Of a DNA stretch of 64,000 nucleotides, positions 62,006-64,000 are shown piece by piece. This stretch comes from Coxiella-like endosymbiont (GTDB lineage: Bacteria > Pseudomonadota > Gammaproteobacteria > Coxiellales > Coxiellaceae): contig NZ_CP094378.1 in the NCBI RefSeq assembly GCF_030643785.1, forward strand, positions 434,001-498,000, in the 5' to 3' direction. Under the pieces are notes generated by a model. That model ran no database searches. It was not told the origin of the DNA and was given only the letters and a program-made list of their open reading frames with translations. The translations under genes were made by a program, and so were the position numbers. The first letter of the stretch is position 1; every line of letters begins with the position of its first letter.

Positions 62006-62818
62006 GTGCTAAAAATACCACCCTCTTATCGCTTACCCGTTGGTATTTCTATTTTCTGTCATATAATTTTATTGATTGCACTTACGATTAACTTATCTTC
62101 CTCGAATACGTATCGACTGAATAATCCATCTCACCCTGTGACTGTTATTAAAGCAGAAACGGTAAACCAGGCAGCTATCGATAATGAAATTAATGCTATG
62201 AAAAAAGAAGAAAAACAAAAGCGCGAAGCTGAGCAAGCACGTGCTCGAGCACTACAAGAAAGAGTTCAGGCCTTAAAAAAAGAACAAATCGCTGAACAAA
62301 AGCGACTTGCGGCTTTGCATGCAAAACGACTGCGTTTGAAGCAACAGGAAGAGCAAGAAGCATTAGCACAGAAAAAAGGATTAGCTTTGAAAAAGCAGGA
62401 GCAAATTAAACAACATAAACTGGCATCCAAACAACAAAAATTACAACAGCAATTATTGCAACAAGAAATACAGCGAGAACAGGCTCAAGTAACCAAAGTG
62501 CGTCAAACAGCGCAGACTCAGGGAGTTTTAGATCAATACAAAGTGCAAATCATACAAGCTATTCAACAACAATGGATTTTGCCTGAAAACGCCGATAAGA
62601 ATCTTTCATGTATTTTGCTTATTCACTTAGCACCAGGCGGAGTTATTTTATCGGTAACAACACTTAAGAGCAGTGGCGACCTTGTCCTCGACCGGTCGGC
62701 TCGAATGGCGGTCTTTAAAGCTTCTCCTTTACCTGTTCCCCAAGATAGTGCTCTCTTTTCTCAATTTCGGGAATTACACTTGACGGTTCGACCTCTGCAG
62801 GTCCAAGTGAATTCATAA
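62006..62818 (+). CDS. tolA: Tol-Pal system protein TolA
   Basis: TolA spans the periplasm and links the inner-membrane TolQR motor to TolB-Pal during constriction. It starts with GTG 62006 behind AGGAG. One membrane anchor (residues 11-31), a long charged alanine/glutamine-rich coiled coil (about 60-175), and a C-terminal TolA/TonB-type domain with 'YKVQIIQAIQQQWILPENAD', 'SCILLIHLAPGGVILSVTTL' and 'LDRSARMAVFKASPLPVP'. At 270 aa it is shorter than E. coli TolA (421) mainly in the helical stalk. Intact. tolQ and tolR are not upstream. Confidence 0.92.
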   Translation: MLKIPPSYRLPVGISIFCHIILLIALTINLSSSNTYRLNNPSHPVTVIKAETVNQAAIDNEINAMKKEEKQKREAEQARARALQERVQALKKEQIAEQKRLAALHAKRLRLKQQEEQEALAQKKGLALKKQEQIKQHKLASKQQKLQQQLLQQEIQREQAQVTKVRQTAQTQGVLDQYKVQIIQAIQQQWILPENADKNLSCILLIHLAPGGVILSVTTLKSSGDLVLDRSARMAVFKASPLPVPQDSALFSQFRELHLTVRPLQVQVNS

Positions 62819-62882
62819 CTATTGCATGAAGGATAGTAGCAGCACTATAATCTGGCGATAGTTATCCCACGAAGTGAAAGCC

Positions 62883-64000
62883 ATGAGAAAACGATATCGA
62901 CTAGCCCTTTATGTCCTCGCTTCATTATTTTTTATTCCCGCCTATGGCGCATTAGATTTAGAATTAACCCAAGGGATGACTTCTGCGATCCCCATTGCTA
63001 TTGCGCCTTTCGTAGGAACATCCGTTTCCGTTCTCGGAGATCAAACAATTCTTCAAGTAATCAAAAACGATTTACAGCAAAGTGGGCAATTTCGAGTAAT
63101 GGGACCCGATAATTTAGGCCAGACTCCAGAATCTATACAAGAAGTAAATTACAGTTATTGGCGAAAACAAAAAGTCAACGCGGTGGTTATTGGTGCTATT
63201 CGACCATCTGGAATTAATCATTATCAAGTGACCTTTACCTTAGTGAATATTTTTGATTCGGACAATGTCTTATTAAGCGATTCGTTTAATGTGAGGGTGC
63301 AAAATTTACGAAGTCTCGCTCATCATATCAGTGATCTCATTTATCAAAAGCTGACCGGAGTCCGAGGTGTTTTTTCCACACGAATTGCTTACGTCCTTGT
63401 GCAGCGTTCCCCAGATAAACCTCCTATATACACTTTAGAGGTGGCAGATGCGGATGGTTTTAATCCTCAACCTCTTTTGCTTTCTCATATGCCTATTATG
63501 TCTCCCACGTGGTCTCCGGATGGGAAAAAATTGCTTATGTTTCTTTTGAAGGGCAGCATGCGGCTATTTATGTACAAAATTTAGCTACTGGACAGCGGCA
63601 ACGAATTAGCGACGCCCCAGGGATCAACGGAGCACCTGCTTTTTCACCAGATGGAACCCGTTTAGCGTTAGTACTTACCAAAACAGGAAACCCTAATATC
63701 TATGTTTTAAATTTAGCCACGAAACAATTGCGCGAAATCACTAATGATTGGAATGATTGGGCTATTAATACCGAACCCACTTGGTCGCCTGATGGAAAAA
63801 TTCTTCTCTTTACTTCTAATCGTGATGGGACACCGCAAATTTATAAACACTTTTTCAATGATAATGCAATTACTCGCTTGACTTACCGAGGTGATTACAA
63901 TGCGCGAGCATCTTTTTTACCTGATGGGAAATCGATTGTGATGATGCATCGAGAGAACGGCTTGTTTGGGATTGCGTATGAAGATTTAACAACGGGGCAA
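62883..64000 (+). CDS. tolB: Tol-Pal system protein TolB, one frameshift, runs off the window
   Basis: Periplasmic beta-propeller protein that binds Pal. The start is taken as ATG 62883 ([20 protein letters not shown], signal peptide); a GTG 9 bp upstream is possible. The D1 domain includes '[18 protein letters not shown]' and '[12 protein letters not shown]'. Propeller blades show the WSPDGK-type repeats: '[10 protein letters not shown]', '[20 protein letters not shown]', '[18 protein letters not shown]' and '[10 protein letters not shown]'. The frame shifts at an A6 run (63525-63530); a seventh A gives '[20 protein letters not shown]'. The 3' end lies outside. Follows tolA by 64 bp. Confidence 0.9.

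Noticed and set aside
7442-63530. Programmed -1 or +1 frameshifting at the homopolymer breaks
   Set aside because: The sites lack a consistent heptamer plus downstream structure and occur in unrelated genes, so programmed recoding is unlikely; slippage or sequencing error fits better.

Overview
This window comes from an AT-rich, actively decaying gammaproteobacterial genome. It is most like a Coxiella-like endosymbiont of ticks, related to Coxiella burnetii. The gene set points there: a lptD-surA-pdxA-rsmA cluster divergent from amgK-murU, a TolC gene beside an EnhA-type L,D-transpeptidase and ubiA, and zapB-like-zapA-6S RNA-ygfA in order. The assignment is by recognition, not by a search. 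About half of the window is housekeeping genes; the rest is recognisable wreckage with many stops and frameshifts. I see no tRNA, rRNA, IS element, prophage or CRISPR array.

Layout. 1-7.3 kb: DUF945 remnant, argS, a dead OmpR/EnvZ-type two-component pair, a GT9 heptosyltransferase. 7.3-12.1 kb (minus): tsaC, dead purE, topA, smg, dead dprA. 12.1-15.3 kb (plus): fmt, gmhB, dead queH, folA. 15.3-25 kb (mostly minus): dead yoeB/yefM, apaH, sppA-like peptidase, dead outer-membrane barrel and stress genes, then rsmA-pdxA-surA-lptD. 25-34.9 kb: dead amgK-murU, carboxylesterase, lptM-dapF, dksA-folB, dead hemA, prfA-prmC, dead hemH, rdgB. 35-41 kb: almost entirely debris (HlyD/ABC exporter, a SPOR protein, an L,D-transpeptidase), with one intact tiny lipoprotein. 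41-49 kb: ubiC remnant, ubiA, tolC, waaA, parE, dead rhodanese and EVE genes. 49-57.5 kb: ygfA, 6S RNA, zapA, zapB-like, pepP, ubiH-ubiI, proS. 57.5-64 kb: two tandem dead YejM-like sulfatases, then tolA and tolB (runs off the end).

What is kept: LPS synthesis and export (gmhB, GT9, waaA, lptD, lptM, surA), the Tol envelope system, ubiquinone synthesis, folate and vitamin B6 enzymes (folA, folB, ygfA, pdxA), translation factors, topoisomerases and division factors. What is lost: heme entry and exit steps (hemA, hemH), the AmgK-MurU cell-wall recycling shunt, a purine step (purE), queuosine reductase (queH), competence (dprA), a toxin-antitoxin pair, a sensor-regulator pair and an ABC exporter. 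This fits a nutritional symbiont that depends on its host cell.

Two genome-wide signals stand out. First, eleven otherwise well preserved core genes (including topA, proS, tsaC, surA and tolB) are each broken only by a one-base length change in a run of 5-7 identical bases, nearly always one base too few. This is either a sequencing artefact or tolerated frameshifting of the polymerase-slippage type. Second, the debris is full of perfect tandem duplications of 8-22 bp. In decayed genes the units are usually not multiples of three; the two inside intact genes are 12 and 15 bp. I did not find a new multi-gene system; these mutational patterns are the most notable content.
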